Shown piece after piece: positions 9,205-19,731 of a stretch of DNA of 64,000 nucleotides. The notes below the pieces were generated by a model. The model was given only the letters and a program-made list of their open reading frames with translations. It made no database searches and was not told the DNA's origin. Every line of letters begins with the position of its first letter. Within the stretch, counting starts at the first letter, position 1. The translations under genes and the position numbers were made by a program. The DNA comes from an uncultured Prevotella sp. (GTDB lineage Bacteria > Bacteroidota > Bacteroidia > Bacteroidales > Bacteroidaceae), in contig URRR01000004.1 of the NCBI GenBank assembly GCA_900550365.1, positions 1-64,000 on the forward strand. Reading direction: 5' to 3'.

Positions 9205-10683
9205 TTACTCGTGCCTTGAATAGTTGGGAGCCTCGCTCGTGATGGTGATGTCGTGCGGGTGGCTCTCCAGTACACCGGCATTAGTTATGCGCACGAACTT
9301 AGCGTCATGCAGCGCGGTGATGTCTTTGGCGCCGCAATAGCCCATGCCTGAACGCAGTCCGCCCACGAGCTGATATACGACTTCCTGCACCGTGCCTTTA
9401 TAAGGAACGCGGCCGGCGATGCCTTCGGGCACAAGTTTCTTGACTTCCTTAGTGTCAGCCTGGAAGTAACGGTCCTTTGAACCGTTCTCCATTGCCTCAA
9501 GACTGCCCATGCCACGGTAGCTCTTGAACTTACGGCCGTTGAAGATTATGGTGTCGCCGGGGCTTTCTTCAGTTCCTGCCACGAGCGAACCAATCATCAC
9601 GCTGTGTCCGCCTGCCGCAAGAGCCTTGACGATGTCGCCTGAATAGCGCAGTCCGCCGTCAGCGATAAGGGGCACACCAGTACCCTCGAGGGCGCAAGCC
9701 ACGTCATAAACAGCGCTCAGCTGGGGCACGCCTACACCTGCGACGACACGCGTAGTGCAGATACTGCCCGGGCCGATACCTACCTTAACGGCATCAGCTC
9801 CGTTGTCAACAAGCATCTTTGCGGCTGCTCCGGTTGCTACGTTACCTACAACTATGTCTACATTGGGGAACGCGTTCTTAGCCTCGCGCAGCTTGTCGAT
9901 GACGCCCTTAGAGTGGCCGTGAGCCGTGTCTATCACTATGGCGTCGGCATTGGCATCAACAAGCGCCTGGATACGCTCGAGCGTATCCACCGTAACGCCT
10001 ACTCCGGCAGCCACGCGCAGACGGCCCTTCTCATCCTTGCAGGCCATGGGCTTGTCCTTAGCCTTGGTTATGTCTTTATACGTAATGAGGCCTACCAGAT
10101 GATTGTCGCTGTCTACCACGGGCAGCTTCTCTATCTTGTTCTCCTGCAATATCTGTGCGGCGTCAAGAAGATTGGTACGCATGTGTGTGGTGACAAGATT
10201 CTCGCAGGTCATCACCTCGTCAATTTTCCGGTCAAGACGGCGCTCGAAACGCAGGTCACGGTTAGTCACGATGCCTACCAGATGGTCATCGTCGTCAACC
10301 ACGGGGATACCTCCGATATGGTACTCGGCCATCATGTTGAGCGCGTCCTGCACGGTTGAGCCGCGGCGGATAGTCACAGGGTCGTAAATCATTCCGTTCT
10401 CGGCACGCTTCACAATTGCCACCTGGCGGGCCTGCTCCTCTATCGACATGTTCTTATGGATAACGCCGATACCGCCCTCACGGGCAATGGCTATGGCCAT
10501 GGCCGACTCGGTAACGGTGTCCATCGCGGCGGTAACAAAAGGTATATTCAACCTGATGTTGCGCGAGAACTTGGTTTGCAACTCTACCGTTTTGGGCAAT
10601 ACTTCAGAATAAGCCGGGATTAAAAGGACGTCGTCAAAAGTCAATCCGTCCATTACAATTTTATCTGCAACAAATGATGACAT
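9205..10683 (-). CDS. guaB: inosine-5'-monophosphate dehydrogenase
   Basis: A 492-residue protein of standard GuaB length that oxidises IMP to XMP in guanine nucleotide synthesis. The catalytic loop GIGPGSICTTRVVAGVG with its active-site Cys is intact, as is the flap near YFQADTKEVKKLVPEG. Two CBS domains occupy ~95-210 (MAEYHIGGIPVVDDDDHLVG; ILQENKIEKLPVVDSDNHLV). A -7 box TAAATTTG at 10709-10716 lies 26 nt upstream of the ATG, without a good -33 partner. Confidence 0.98.
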   Translation of the reverse strand: MSSFVADKIVMDGLTFDDVLLIPAYSEVLPKTVELQTKFSRNIRLNIPFVTAAMDTVTESAMAIAIAREGGIGVIHKNMSIEEQARQVAIVKRAENGMIYDPVTIRRGSTVQDALNMMAEYHIGGIPVVDDDDHLVGIVTNRDLRFERRLDRKIDEVMTCENLVTTHMRTNLLDAAQILQENKIEKLPVVDSDNHLVGLITYKDITKAKDKPMACKDEKGRLRVAAGVGVTVDTLERIQALVDANADAIVIDTAHGHSKGVIDKLREAKNAFPNVDIVVGNVATGAAAKMLVDNGADAVKVGIGPGSICTTRVVAGVGVPQLSAVYDVACALEGTGVPLIADGGLRYSGDIVKALAAGGHSVMIGSLVAGTEESPGDTIIFNGRKFKSYRGMGSLEAMENGSKDRYFQADTKEVKKLVPEGIAGRVPYKGTVQEVVYQLVGGLRSGMGYCGAKDITALHDAKFVRITNAGVLESHPHDITITSEAPNYSRHE

Positions 10684-10962
10684 ATATAACTTGAAAATTT
10701 ATTGCGTGCAAATTTAGGAAAAAAATTCCATACATGCCACGTCTTTGCTTATTTTCTTGCCTAATTAATGTGAAAAACGCCTGCCGCCCTCATGCTGAAC
10801 TGCCGGCTTAAGGCTTTGCTTAAGAACTGTAAGCTGTGGTCTGCGCCGGCTGCGGACTATGTCTATATCCAGAACGTACACGACTGACCGGCCGCCAAAC
10901 GGCAAGGCTTTGCGCGACCGTATGTAACACATTGAAAATCAACCACTTGCAAACGCCGTCGC

Positions 10963-11043
10963 AATTTGCCGTCTTTTAGCTTGCAAAAGACGGCAAACGG
11001 CACGATAAAAGGCGGCCTTTCGCAATGCGAAAGACCGCCTTTT
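10963..11043. repeat. 22-bp-period palindromic array, locus 2 (4 units)
   Basis: Units start at 10963, 10985, 11007 and 11029. Units 1 and 2 form a perfect 13-bp stem (TTTGCCGTCTTTT / AAAAGACGGCAAA). Units 3 and 4 form a 15-bp stem with one G-U (AAAAGGCGGCCTTTC / GAAAGACCGCCTTTT). It fills part of the 393-bp region between the pectate lyase and guaB, close behind the lyase stop, where the second hairpin could act as a terminator. Elsewhere the region holds only the guaB -7 box. Confidence 0.9.
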
Positions 11044-11076
11044 GGAAACGGATTGAAAAAGTTATTTACAGCCACA

Positions 11077-12639
11077 TTATTTCATAAGCACTTTGAATGT
11101 CTGCGAATGGCCGTCTGAATATACAACCTGCTTTATGCTGACGCCCTTTGACGGCGACGGCTGACGCACTCCGTCGAGCGAATAATAGCGCGTTGACACG
11201 ACGTTGCCTGCCAGCATGTGCTCAATGCCCGTAGACACTTCGGTTATGCGGTTGCCCTCGCCGTCATACACGTATTCCGTCGGATTATCGTCAATCGCAG
11301 CCGCATACTCGTTTATGTCTTCTGCCGGAATCTCGTCAGTGTACACCTTATATATATCTATCTTACCCGCTCCGGCATACTTCTGAACTATTGCGGGCAC
11401 GTCGGCGGTCTTGTCAAGATTGTTCACCTTGTAGCTATCATCGGTCTGGGCGGGCACCCAGTCAGTGTAATTTACTGACAGAGTCTTGTCAACCTTCGTG
11501 CCGTCAATGTTCTTATAATCCTCCATCAGTCTGCGGCAGTTCTCATATATCACGTCATAGCCTTCACTTTTGTCGATGTTAAGCGAGCCTTCACGGTCAG
11601 AACGGACTGGCGCCTTGCTGTCCTTGAAGTAACATGCCTGGATATACCCGACGGCCTTGGTTCGCACGTCCCAGCCGTCCTCGCTGCCTACCATATAGTT
11701 GTTGAAGTAATGAAGGTGGCCTCCGCGCTGCAACGGAAGGCGTGAACCGGCTATGTTGTCAAACCAGTTGTGGTGCATGGATATCGTGCGGCAGCCGTCA
11801 AACACATCGCTGTCGCCTTTTCCGAAAAGGCAAGCCTTGTCGTGATGGTGGAAGTGATTGTAGCTGAACGTCAGCCACTGCACATTGTTCTTGCAGTCAA
11901 GCAGCCCGTCATAGCGGTCTTTATTTGCCGCATCTCCGTTGAAAAACTCGCAGTGGTCTACCCATATGTGGCCGCCCCAGTCGGTCTTTGCGCTGTTCTC
12001 GTCGGCCTGAATGCTGATACAGTCAGGGTCGCCGACTTCTTTCTGCGCACCGTCGCGATAGGCAACAATCTTGTTTTCGCCGGACTTCAGAATCGGCACG
12101 CCTTCCATAGTGAACCTGCAGTTACGTATGATGACGTTGCTTGAGCACTGCAACACGAACGAAATGCGCGAGAACAGCGGCGCCTTGCCCGTAGAAGGGT
12201 TGACAACGCCCACCAGAGTCTTGTCTGAAGCTACCATGACGCGCTCTCCATAAGTGGTCTCCACACCCTCCGAACCGTCTTGTCTGTCGCAGAGTTGACC
12301 TTCAGACAAGCTGTTCACCCAGCATTTTATGCCGGTATCCATATCCTTGTCTACAATTATCGTATAGGGTGATTCGGCCTGAAGATAGGCTTTCAACTGC
12401 TGAAAACTGGCGGCATAGACCACCTTGCCTGCGGCGCCTCCGGTGGTTCCGTTTTCCAGATAATGGTTAGTGCCGGGCTCTCCGGGCAGCGCGGCAAAGC
12501 CGTCAATACCGAAATCACGGCCGTCAACAACCTGAGCCACCGACGTAACGGCGGCTCCGCATAACAGCAGTGAGACCATAAACTGCCTGAGAAGACATGT
12601 CCTGACAATGCTTGAACTTGTTTTTGCAATTAGTTTCAT
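11077..12639 (-). CDS. secreted pectate lyase, polysaccharide lyase family 1
   Basis: A 520-residue protein with a signal peptide ending VAQ and a right-handed beta-helix PL1 core. Visible motifs are WVDHCEFFNGD, YDGLLDCKNN, NHFHHHDKACLFG and RLPLQRGGHLHYFNNY, which cover the Ca-binding aspartates and the catalytic Arg region. PL1 enzymes cleave pectate by beta-elimination. The C-terminal ~40 residues (YYSLDGVRQPSPSKGVSIK) resemble short C-terminal modules on secreted Prevotella proteins; a T9SS sorting role is possible but unproven. It sits alone inside an otherwise housekeeping cluster, between recQ and guaB. A -7 box TATATTTG is at 12765-12772. Confidence 0.93.
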   Translation of the reverse strand: MKLIAKTSSSIVRTCLLRQFMVSLLLCGAAVTSVAQVVDGRDFGIDGFAALPGEPGTNHYLENGTTGGAAGKVVYAASFQQLKAYLQAESPYTIIVDKDMDTGIKCWVNSLSEGQLCDRQDGSEGVETTYGERVMVASDKTLVGVVNPSTGKAPLFSRISFVLQCSSNVIIRNCRFTMEGVPILKSGENKIVAYRDGAQKEVGDPDCISIQADENSAKTDWGGHIWVDHCEFFNGDAANKDRYDGLLDCKNNVQWLTFSYNHFHHHDKACLFGKGDSDVFDGCRTISMHHNWFDNIAGSRLPLQRGGHLHYFNNYMVGSEDGWDVRTKAVGYIQACYFKDSKAPVRSDREGSLNIDKSEGYDVIYENCRRLMEDYKNIDGTKVDKTLSVNYTDWVPAQTDDSYKVNNLDKTADVPAIVQKYAGAGKIDIYKVYTDEIPAEDINEYAAAIDDNPTEYVYDGEGNRITEVSTGIEHMLAGNVVSTRYYSLDGVRQPSPSKGVSIKQVVYSDGHSQTFKVLMK

Positions 12640-12892
12640 AATAGTATTAATTTGTTTTTAGTAAGTTGTGAATGTGTCTGCAATAAAATGCAGCAACGTA
12701 TCATGACACACGCTGACTGCCGGTAGTTTGTTTTCTTATACACCGTTCAAGGCATATTTCTCCGCAAATATAACGTTTTTAACAACAAGTTGACACTTTA
12801 AGACATAAAAAATTATGATTTTCAGACATTTACATTGCTGAAAACCATAATATCATTAACTGCCGTTGACAGCTACACTGACCTTAACATAA

Positions 12893-12928
12893 AAACATCC
12901 CGGCCGTGCGTCTCCGCTCCGGCCGGGA
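12893..12928 (-). terminator. terminator downstream of recQ
   Basis: On the minus strand CATCCCGGCCG and CGGCCGGGATG form an 11-bp stem followed by TTTTTATG, about 25 nt after the recQ stop. The rest of the 313-bp region between recQ and the pectate lyase shows only the lyase -7 box. Confidence 0.88.
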
Positions 12929-12952
12929 TGATATCTCTTGCTGATGACGGCA

Positions 12953-15130
12953 TCAGTTACCCATATCTGACATGAACTTGATACGCACAAGCCTTATTTC
13001 TTCCTCTGTGCAGTCGTCACCAAGCTCGTCAATAGCCGCCTCAAGGTCGTCAGTCTCGCTCTCCTTGAAGTATTCGTAGATTTCATCTACACGGTCGTCG
13101 TCCATCACTTCCTCAAGGAAATAGTCGATGTTTATCTTCGTTCCGCTGTAAACGATAGCCTCAACCTCGTCGAGCAGCTCGTCAAACTCAAGTCCCTGGG
13201 CCTCTGCCAGGTCGTCAAGCGCGACGTGTCTGTCAATGCTTTGTATTATCTTTACTTTCAATACAGACTTTTTCGCGACGGTTCTAACGCGTAAATCCTC
13301 AGGTCTTTCAATATTGTTTTCCTCGCAATATTTCTTTATCAGGGCAACAAACTCCTTGCCGTAGCGGCGCGCCTTGCCTGCTCCCACTCCCTGCACGTTC
13401 TGCAGGTCCTCAAGGGTTATCGGATAAACGGTGGCCATCTGCTCAAGCGAAATGTCCTGGAAGATGACGTATGGAGGCAGACCTGCACGCTTGCTGACCT
13501 TCTTGCGCAGGTCTTTCAGCATTGAATGAAGCGTCGGGTCGAGTGCCGAGCTTACTCCCTCGTGAACGTCTTCGTCGTCATCATCGTTAAACTCATTGTC
13601 CAACACAATCATGAACGACTCGGGTTTCTTCATGAACTTCTTGCCGGCCGGCGTCAGTTTCAGTATTCCGTAGTTCTCAACGTCTTTCTTAAGGAAGCCC
13701 GCGATGAGTGCCTGACGTATCACCGGATTCCACAGTTTCTCGTCCATATCCTCACCGGAGCCGAACTCTTCCAGCTTATCATGCTTGTGGGCAACGATGT
13801 CGTTTGTGTCCTTTCCTTCAACGAAATTTATCACATAATCGGTACGGAAGTCCTCTTTTATCGCGGCAATGGCATTCAATACCACCAGCAAAGCGTCCTT
13901 TCCTTCTATCTTAGTCTTGGGATGCAGGCAGTTATCGCAGTTGCCGCAGTTGTCCTTGTCATACTCTTCGCCGAAGTAATGGAGCAGCATCTTGCGTCTG
14001 CATACCGACGACTCTGCATACGCCGCGGTCTCTTGCAGCAGCTGGCGGCCGATGTCCTGCTCTGCCACAGGCTTGCCTTCCATGAACTTCTCAAGCTTCT
14101 TCAGGTCCTTGTATGAATAGAAAGCTATACACTTTCCTTCTCCGCCGTCACGTCCGGCACGGCCTGTCTCCTGATAATATCCCTCCAGGCTCTTAGGAAT
14201 GTCATAGTGAATGACGAAACGCACGTCAGGTTTGTCGATGCCCATGCCGAACGCAATGGTTGCAACTATTACGTCAATACGCTCCATAAGGAAGTCGTCC
14301 TGAGTGGCTGAGCGCGTTCCTGAGTCAAGACCTGCATGATAAGCGGCGGCCTTAATGTCGTTGGCACGCAGCACGGCGGCCAGCTCCTCCACCTTCTTAC
14401 GCGACAGGCAGTAGATTATTCCGCTCTTTCCGGCGTTCTGCTTGATGAACTTCACTATCTGCTTGTCAATGTCCTTGGTCTTGTGACGCACCTCATAATA
14501 AAGGTTAGGACGGTTGAACGAGCTTTTAAACTCAGTCGCATCAAGTATTCCGAGACTTTTCTTTATATCCGTGCGGACCTTGTCTGTCGCCGTCGCCGTA
14601 AGTGCAATAACGGGCGCATCGCCTATTTCGTTAATAATGGGGCGTATCCTTCGGTACTCCGGACGGAAGTCATGACCCCACTCAGAGATACAATGTGCCT
14701 CGTCAACAGCGTAGAACGAGATCTTCACTCCACGCAGAAAGTCAACATTATCTTCTTTTGTCAGCGACTCCGGAGCCACGTACAGCAGCTTTGTCTTGCC
14801 CTCAAGGATGTCGCTCTTCACCTTGTCGATGGCCGACTTGTTGAGCGATGAGTTAAGATAATGCGCCACTCCGTCGGTCTCTGTCATGCCGTTAATCACG
14901 TCCACCTGGTTCTTCATCAGGGCAATAAGCGGTGATATGACTATCGCCGTACCGTCCATAATGAGAGAAGGAAGCTGGTAACACAACGATTTTCCGCCGC
15001 CGGTCGGCATCAGCACAAACGTGTTTTTGCCGTCAAGCAGATTACGGATGATAGCGTCCTGATTACCTTTGAACTTGTCGAAGCCGAAATATTGTTTCAG
15101 CTTTTCGGTAAGATTAACGTCATGGTACAT
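12953..15130 (-). CDS. recQ: ATP-dependent DNA helicase RecQ
   Basis: A 725-residue RecQ with Walker A PTGGGKSLCYQLP, the DEAH box in DEAHCISEWGHDFRPEY, and QETGRAGRDG in the second RecA domain. Four zinc-binding cysteines follow (VCRRKML...DNCGNCDNC), then a winged-helix RQC region and an HRDC domain (~525-605). It unwinds recombination intermediates 3'-5'. The C-terminus ends in an acidic ~100-residue extension with further helix-turn-helix-like sequence. It lies 50 nt after clpX and is probably co-transcribed with clpP-clpX. Confidence 0.97.
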   Translation of the reverse strand: MYHDVNLTEKLKQYFGFDKFKGNQDAIIRNLLDGKNTFVLMPTGGGKSLCYQLPSLIMDGTAIVISPLIALMKNQVDVINGMTETDGVAHYLNSSLNKSAIDKVKSDILEGKTKLLYVAPESLTKEDNVDFLRGVKISFYAVDEAHCISEWGHDFRPEYRRIRPIINEIGDAPVIALTATATDKVRTDIKKSLGILDATEFKSSFNRPNLYYEVRHKTKDIDKQIVKFIKQNAGKSGIIYCLSRKKVEELAAVLRANDIKAAAYHAGLDSGTRSATQDDFLMERIDVIVATIAFGMGIDKPDVRFVIHYDIPKSLEGYYQETGRAGRDGGEGKCIAFYSYKDLKKLEKFMEGKPVAEQDIGRQLLQETAAYAESSVCRRKMLLHYFGEEYDKDNCGNCDNCLHPKTKIEGKDALLVVLNAIAAIKEDFRTDYVINFVEGKDTNDIVAHKHDKLEEFGSGEDMDEKLWNPVIRQALIAGFLKKDVENYGILKLTPAGKKFMKKPESFMIVLDNEFNDDDDEDVHEGVSSALDPTLHSMLKDLRKKVSKRAGLPPYVIFQDISLEQMATVYPITLEDLQNVQGVGAGKARRYGKEFVALIKKYCEENNIERPEDLRVRTVAKKSVLKVKIIQSIDRHVALDDLAEAQGLEFDELLDEVEAIVYSGTKINIDYFLEEVMDDDRVDEIYEYFKESETDDLEAAIDELGDDCTEEEIRLVRIKFMSDMGN

Positions 15131-15180
15131 ATAGATATAGGAATAACTTTTAAATTGTTATAGTTCACAGGCCTGTTTTT

Positions 15181-16417
<1,237 letters not shown>

Positions 16418-16434
<17 letters not shown>

Positions 16435-17122
16435 TTGCGTTATTTGGTGTCGCGTTATCCTTCTTCCTTACCAGTACGGTGTCTATCATGCCGTATTCCT
16501 TAGCCTCCTCGGCTGTCATCCAGTAGTTACGGTCAGAGTCTTTGTACACCTTCTCATAAGGAGTATGCGAGTGTTCTGATATGATCGTGTAAAGTTCTTT
16601 CTTGAACTTAAGTATCTCCTTAGCCTCAATCTCGATGTCAGAGGCCTGTCCCTGCACTCCGCCGAGGGGCTGATGTATCATCACACGGCTGTGAGTGAGC
16701 GCCGAGCGCTTGCCTTCAGTGCCCGATACGAGCAGCACTGCGGCCATTGATGCGGCCATGCCGGTACAGATAGTAGCCACGTCGCTCGATATGAACTGCA
16801 TGGTGTCATAAATGCCGAGGCCTGCCGTCACGCTGCCGCCGGGGCTGTTGATGTATATCGAGATGTCCTTGCCCGAGTCAACCGAGTCAAGGTAGAGCAG
16901 CTGAGCCTGCAATGTGTTGGCCGTGTAGTCATCAATCTGCGTGCCGAGGAAGATGATGCGGTCCATCATCAGGCGCGAGAACACGTCCATCTGAGTTACG
17001 TTGAGCTGTCGTTCCTCAAGTATATAAGGATTGAGATACTGCATCTGGGCCTTCATTACGTCGTCAAGCATCATTCCGTTCAAGCCCAGGTGGCCTGTTG
17101 CATATTTCCTAAAGTCGTTCAT
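16418..17122 (-). CDS. clpP: ClpP serine protease subunit
   Basis: A 234-residue protein, slightly longer than typical ClpP (~200) because of an N-terminal extension. The nucleophile is in GMAASMAAVLL (Ser125) and the catalytic His is in HSRVMIHQPLGG (His150); the Asp is in the KDSDRNYWM region. It forms the proteolytic barrel of ClpXP. It lies directly upstream of clpX with overlapping reading frames. A -7 box TATCTTTG at 17296-17303 would give a leader of ~165 nt. Confidence 0.97.
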
Positions 17123-17258
17123 TTTATATTAAAATTAATAATGGATGATGATGAACCGTGAGCCGTCCGCCACCATAAGTATTGCCGGCATCAGCCCGCC
17201 TCATGGCCGTCTGCGGCTGTTCCTCATACGTTTTCCACCTAATTATTATTACAAGCGA

Positions 17259-17326
17259 AAGGAGGTTGCCGACCCTTTACGCCTGTTCGTTGGAACAAAG
17301 ATAATAAAAAAGTCGGTAACCTCCTT
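17259..17326. repeat. 15-bp inverted repeat enclosing the clpP -7 box
   Basis: AAGGAGGTTGCCGAC (17259-17273) and GTCGGTAACCTCCTT (17312-17326) are inverted with one G-U mismatch. The 38-nt loop contains TATCTTTG (minus strand, 17296-17303), the likely clpP -7 box, and a T-run that follows the first arm on the minus strand. It may terminate tig read-through, or be an operator around the promoter. Confidence 0.6.
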
Positions 17327-17359
17327 ATAATTATGGAAGTTTTTTTTGCTAAAAAATAT

Positions 17360-18718
17360 TTATTCGCCCTGCATCAGCTTGTTGAACTCGTCGAGAGTAG
17401 CTGTTTTCTCGTTGAGTTTAACCACTTTCTTGACAGCTTCAGTCAGCTTACGGTCAATGCTGCGGTCAACGAAAGAGTCGATATATTCCTTCTTTTTCAG
17501 CATGTCTGTAGCGTAGTTGTCAATGTATTCCTCGGGTATGTTGGTCATGCCGTACTGAGCGAACTGTGCGCGTGCGGCCTCCTTGGCTGTCTCCTTGATG
17601 TCAGCGTCGTCAATCTTTATGCCGTTGGCCTTTACGAGCTGTTCCTTGATGAGGTGCCATGTCAGTTCCTTTATGCTCTGGTCATAGTTCTTGTCAACAA
17701 ACTCCTGGCCCTTGTCCTTGTTGTTGTTCAGCATGATTCGCTTAAGCAGAGCGTCGGGATAAGTCAGCGTGCCCACCTTGTTCTCCAGATACTTGCGTAC
17801 GTCCTGGATAAACTTGAAGTCGGTATCAACGGCGAACTGGCCTTTCAGTCCGTCTGCTATCTTCGTGCGGAACTCCTCCTCGCTCTTCACGTTGTCCTTG
17901 CCGAACACCTGGTCGAACAGCTCCTGGTTAACCTCAGCCTTTACGAAACGTGATATTTCAGTTATCTGATAGCTGAAGTCTGAGTTCATGTCAGCTACCT
18001 CTTCCTTCTTAATCTTCAGCAGTGAAGACACTTCGATGTCGCTGTCGGGGTAAGCCTTCTTGGGGTTGAAGGTGATGATGTCGCCCAGCTTGCAGCCGTC
18101 GAACAGTTTCTTCTGGTCCTCTACCTTAATATATTCAGGCATCAGGACGGCGCCCTCGACAGTGATGCCGCCTTCCTTGGTGTTTCCGTTCTCGTCCAGC
18201 TCGCGCAGGTCGCCCTTCAGCATGTCGTGCTCCTGATATTCGTTCACCTTGTCATAGTGGCCTGCACGTGAGGCGAACATGTCAATCTGACGGTTGATGA
18301 CGTCATCGTCAACAGCTATAGTGTAGTGGTCTATTGTGTCGTCGCCGCTCAGGGTAGCGTCAAACTCGGGAGCAACGGCGATGTCGAACATGAACGTATA
18401 AGGAGCATCCTTCTCCAGGTCTACCGGCTCCTGCTTGTCTGAAGGCAGCGGCTCGCCCAACATCTGGATGTTATTGTCCTTTACATATTTATATATCTCC
18501 TCGCCCAGCAGCTTGTTAATCTCGTCCACCTTGGCGGTAGTGCCAAACTGCTTCTTTATCATGCCCATAGGCACCATACCCGGACGGAAGCCCGGCACGT
18601 TGGCGCGCTTGCGGTAGTTCTTCAGTGTCTTCTCGACATTGTCCTTATAGTCAGCCTCTTCTACGGTCAAGGTAATCAGTCCGTTAACCTTGTCTGGATT
18701 TTCAAATGAAATTTTCAT
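17360..18718 (-). CDS. tig: trigger factor
   Basis: A 452-residue ribosome-associated chaperone. The ribosome-binding signature is clear (VPGFRPGMVPMGMIKKQFG, ~41-60). It is followed by a divergent FKBP-type domain (~150-250) and a long helical C-terminal chaperone domain. It binds nascent chains at the exit tunnel. The tig/clpP/clpX order matches many bacteria. A -7 box TAATTTTG is at 18764-18771. The Bacteroidota form is diverged, but context and the N-terminal motif make the call safe. Confidence 0.95.
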   Translation of the reverse strand: MKISFENPDKVNGLITLTVEEADYKDNVEKTLKNYRKRANVPGFRPGMVPMGMIKKQFGTTAKVDEINKLLGEEIYKYVKDNNIQMLGEPLPSDKQEPVDLEKDAPYTFMFDIAVAPEFDATLSGDDTIDHYTIAVDDDVINRQIDMFASRAGHYDKVNEYQEHDMLKGDLRELDENGNTKEGGITVEGAVLMPEYIKVEDQKKLFDGCKLGDIITFNPKKAYPDSDIEVSSLLKIKKEEVADMNSDFSYQITEISRFVKAEVNQELFDQVFGKDNVKSEEEFRTKIADGLKGQFAVDTDFKFIQDVRKYLENKVGTLTYPDALLKRIMLNNNKDKGQEFVDKNYDQSIKELTWHLIKEQLVKANGIKIDDADIKETAKEAARAQFAQYGMTNIPEEYIDNYATDMLKKKEYIDSFVDRSIDRKLTEAVKKVVKLNEKTATLDEFNKLMQGE

Positions 18719-18889
18719 CTTCGCTATTTTATGTTATTTTTAATAATTATCGAATGCGAGCTGCAAAATTACGGAATATCAGCGGAATTACCTAATATAA
18801 AAAGGAAAAATGCCGAAAATTTGTTTTTTTAACACGTTTGATTAGCAGACAAGAGACGAGCAGACAAGCAAACAAGGAGAATTGCATAT

Positions 18890-19263
18890 TGAATTAAGAG
18901 TTAAGAATTATGAAGAAAAGGAATAAGGAGTAAGGAATTAAGGAGTAAGAGGGAGTAAAGGAGTTAACTCCTTTCAATCTTTCTTAGCTCTTAATTCATC
19001 ACTTTTAATTAGCAAAGCATTTGTCTTAACTCCTTTACTCCTTCTAACTCCTTAACTCCTTTCTATCTTTCTTAATTTCAAATGACGGTCAATGGCTTTG
19101 CAAAATGCCGTCAATCGCAAGACAAAAGGCCGTCTTTTGGCCGCTAAAAGACGGCCTTTTAGATTGTAAGAGATTTGGGGCTGTGAGGTTATAAGGTTGC
19201 TAGGGAATACGGTCCTACGGCGTAAGGTGTAAGCAGAATGAGGCGTTTTGCTTACAGTTTTTA
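18890..19263. repeat. composite intergenic element, copy 1
   Basis: A ~370-bp tract whose part from about 18965 to 19263 is nearly the reverse complement of 26547-26875. It contains a purine-rich palindromic tract (GGAGTAAAGGAGTTAA-like with its complement), the string GCATTTGTCTTAACTCC, a 22-bp-period array and a tail with GAGGTTATAAGGTT and GTAAGCAGAATGAGG. No gene is supported in the 1-kb gap 18719-19731; short frames here read through the repeat. Details of the match are given under findings. Confidence 0.85.
19080..19160. repeat. 22-bp-period palindromic array, locus 3 (4 units)
   Basis: Units at 19080, 19102, 19124 and 19146. The last two are exact reverse complements (AAAAGGCCGTCTTTT / AAAAGACGGCCTTTT) with a 7-nt loop; the first two are degraded. 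It lies between the outward promoters of tig and the MATE gene. Confidence 0.9.
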
Positions 19264-19471
19264 CAGCCCGTGCAGACTTAAGCATACTGGCATGCATATT
19301 AAAAGGTTGCCGTTGACTCTTAATCTGCAGAGCATCAAGACACAAATTACAATGAACGAAGCGGGCGACAACTCCTATTTCTCCTGCAAATCACTGAAAC
19401 GCCACAGCTACCTTAGCTCACATAAAGTCTATAACGCACATCAATTATACAATAAAAACAGTGGAAAAGAT

Positions 19472-19502
19472 TTGTATGTGAGCATCTAAATACCTACCTT
19501 TG
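19472..19502 (+). promoter_or_regulatory. promoter of MATE gene
   Basis: TTG (19472-19474), 20 nt, TACCTTTG (19495-19502): an exact match to the Bacteroides primary-sigma consensus. Transcription should begin near 19509, giving a ~220-nt leader before the ATG at 19732. Confidence 0.85.
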
Positions 19503-19508
19503 CATCCG

Positions 19509-19660
19509 CTGAAGCTGACGCCCGGCACCGGAACGGGACACGGGCGTAATCTGAGAACTTACGAAGAGAGTTTTTTACTCATCATCGGAGGGCACTGATG
19601 CCGGATAAGATGACTTGGGGAGACCAGCCGTCTTATCCGGCATTACGATTATCAAGAGGG
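19509..19660 (+). promoter_or_regulatory. structured 5' leader of MATE gene, candidate riboswitch
   Basis: The predicted leader folds into hairpin 1 (ACGCCCG 19518-19524 with CGGGCGT 19541-19547) and hairpin 2 (12-bp perfect stem TGCCGGATAAGA 19599-19610 with TCTTATCCGGCA 19631-19642). The loop of hairpin 2 holds GACTTGGGGAGACCAGCC, partly like the cobalamin riboswitch B12 box, and GGGCACTGATG just before it recalls the conserved CACTG of that class. Other expected parts are missing between the promoter and hairpin 1, so I call only a structured, possibly ligand-binding leader. Confidence 0.4.
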
Positions 19661-19731
19661 GTCGAGAAGGTGAGAAAGTGAGAGATCAGAATATTGTTTT
19701 ACATATTAACGGCTAAAAAGAGACATAAAGT

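Noticed and set aside
10863..11075. A 70-codon minus-strand frame behind the pectate lyase
   Set aside because: It runs through the repeat array and has no family resemblance or start signal.
19052..19345. A 97-codon minus-strand frame resembling a frame at 26501-26731
   Set aside because: Both frames read through the same ~300-bp intergenic repeat; their similarity reflects the repeat, and no promoter or start context supports a gene.
19509..19660. A firm cobalamin riboswitch call
   Set aside because: Only the B12-box-like and CACTG-like strings match; the promoter lies too close to hairpin 1 for the 5' half of the known aptamer.
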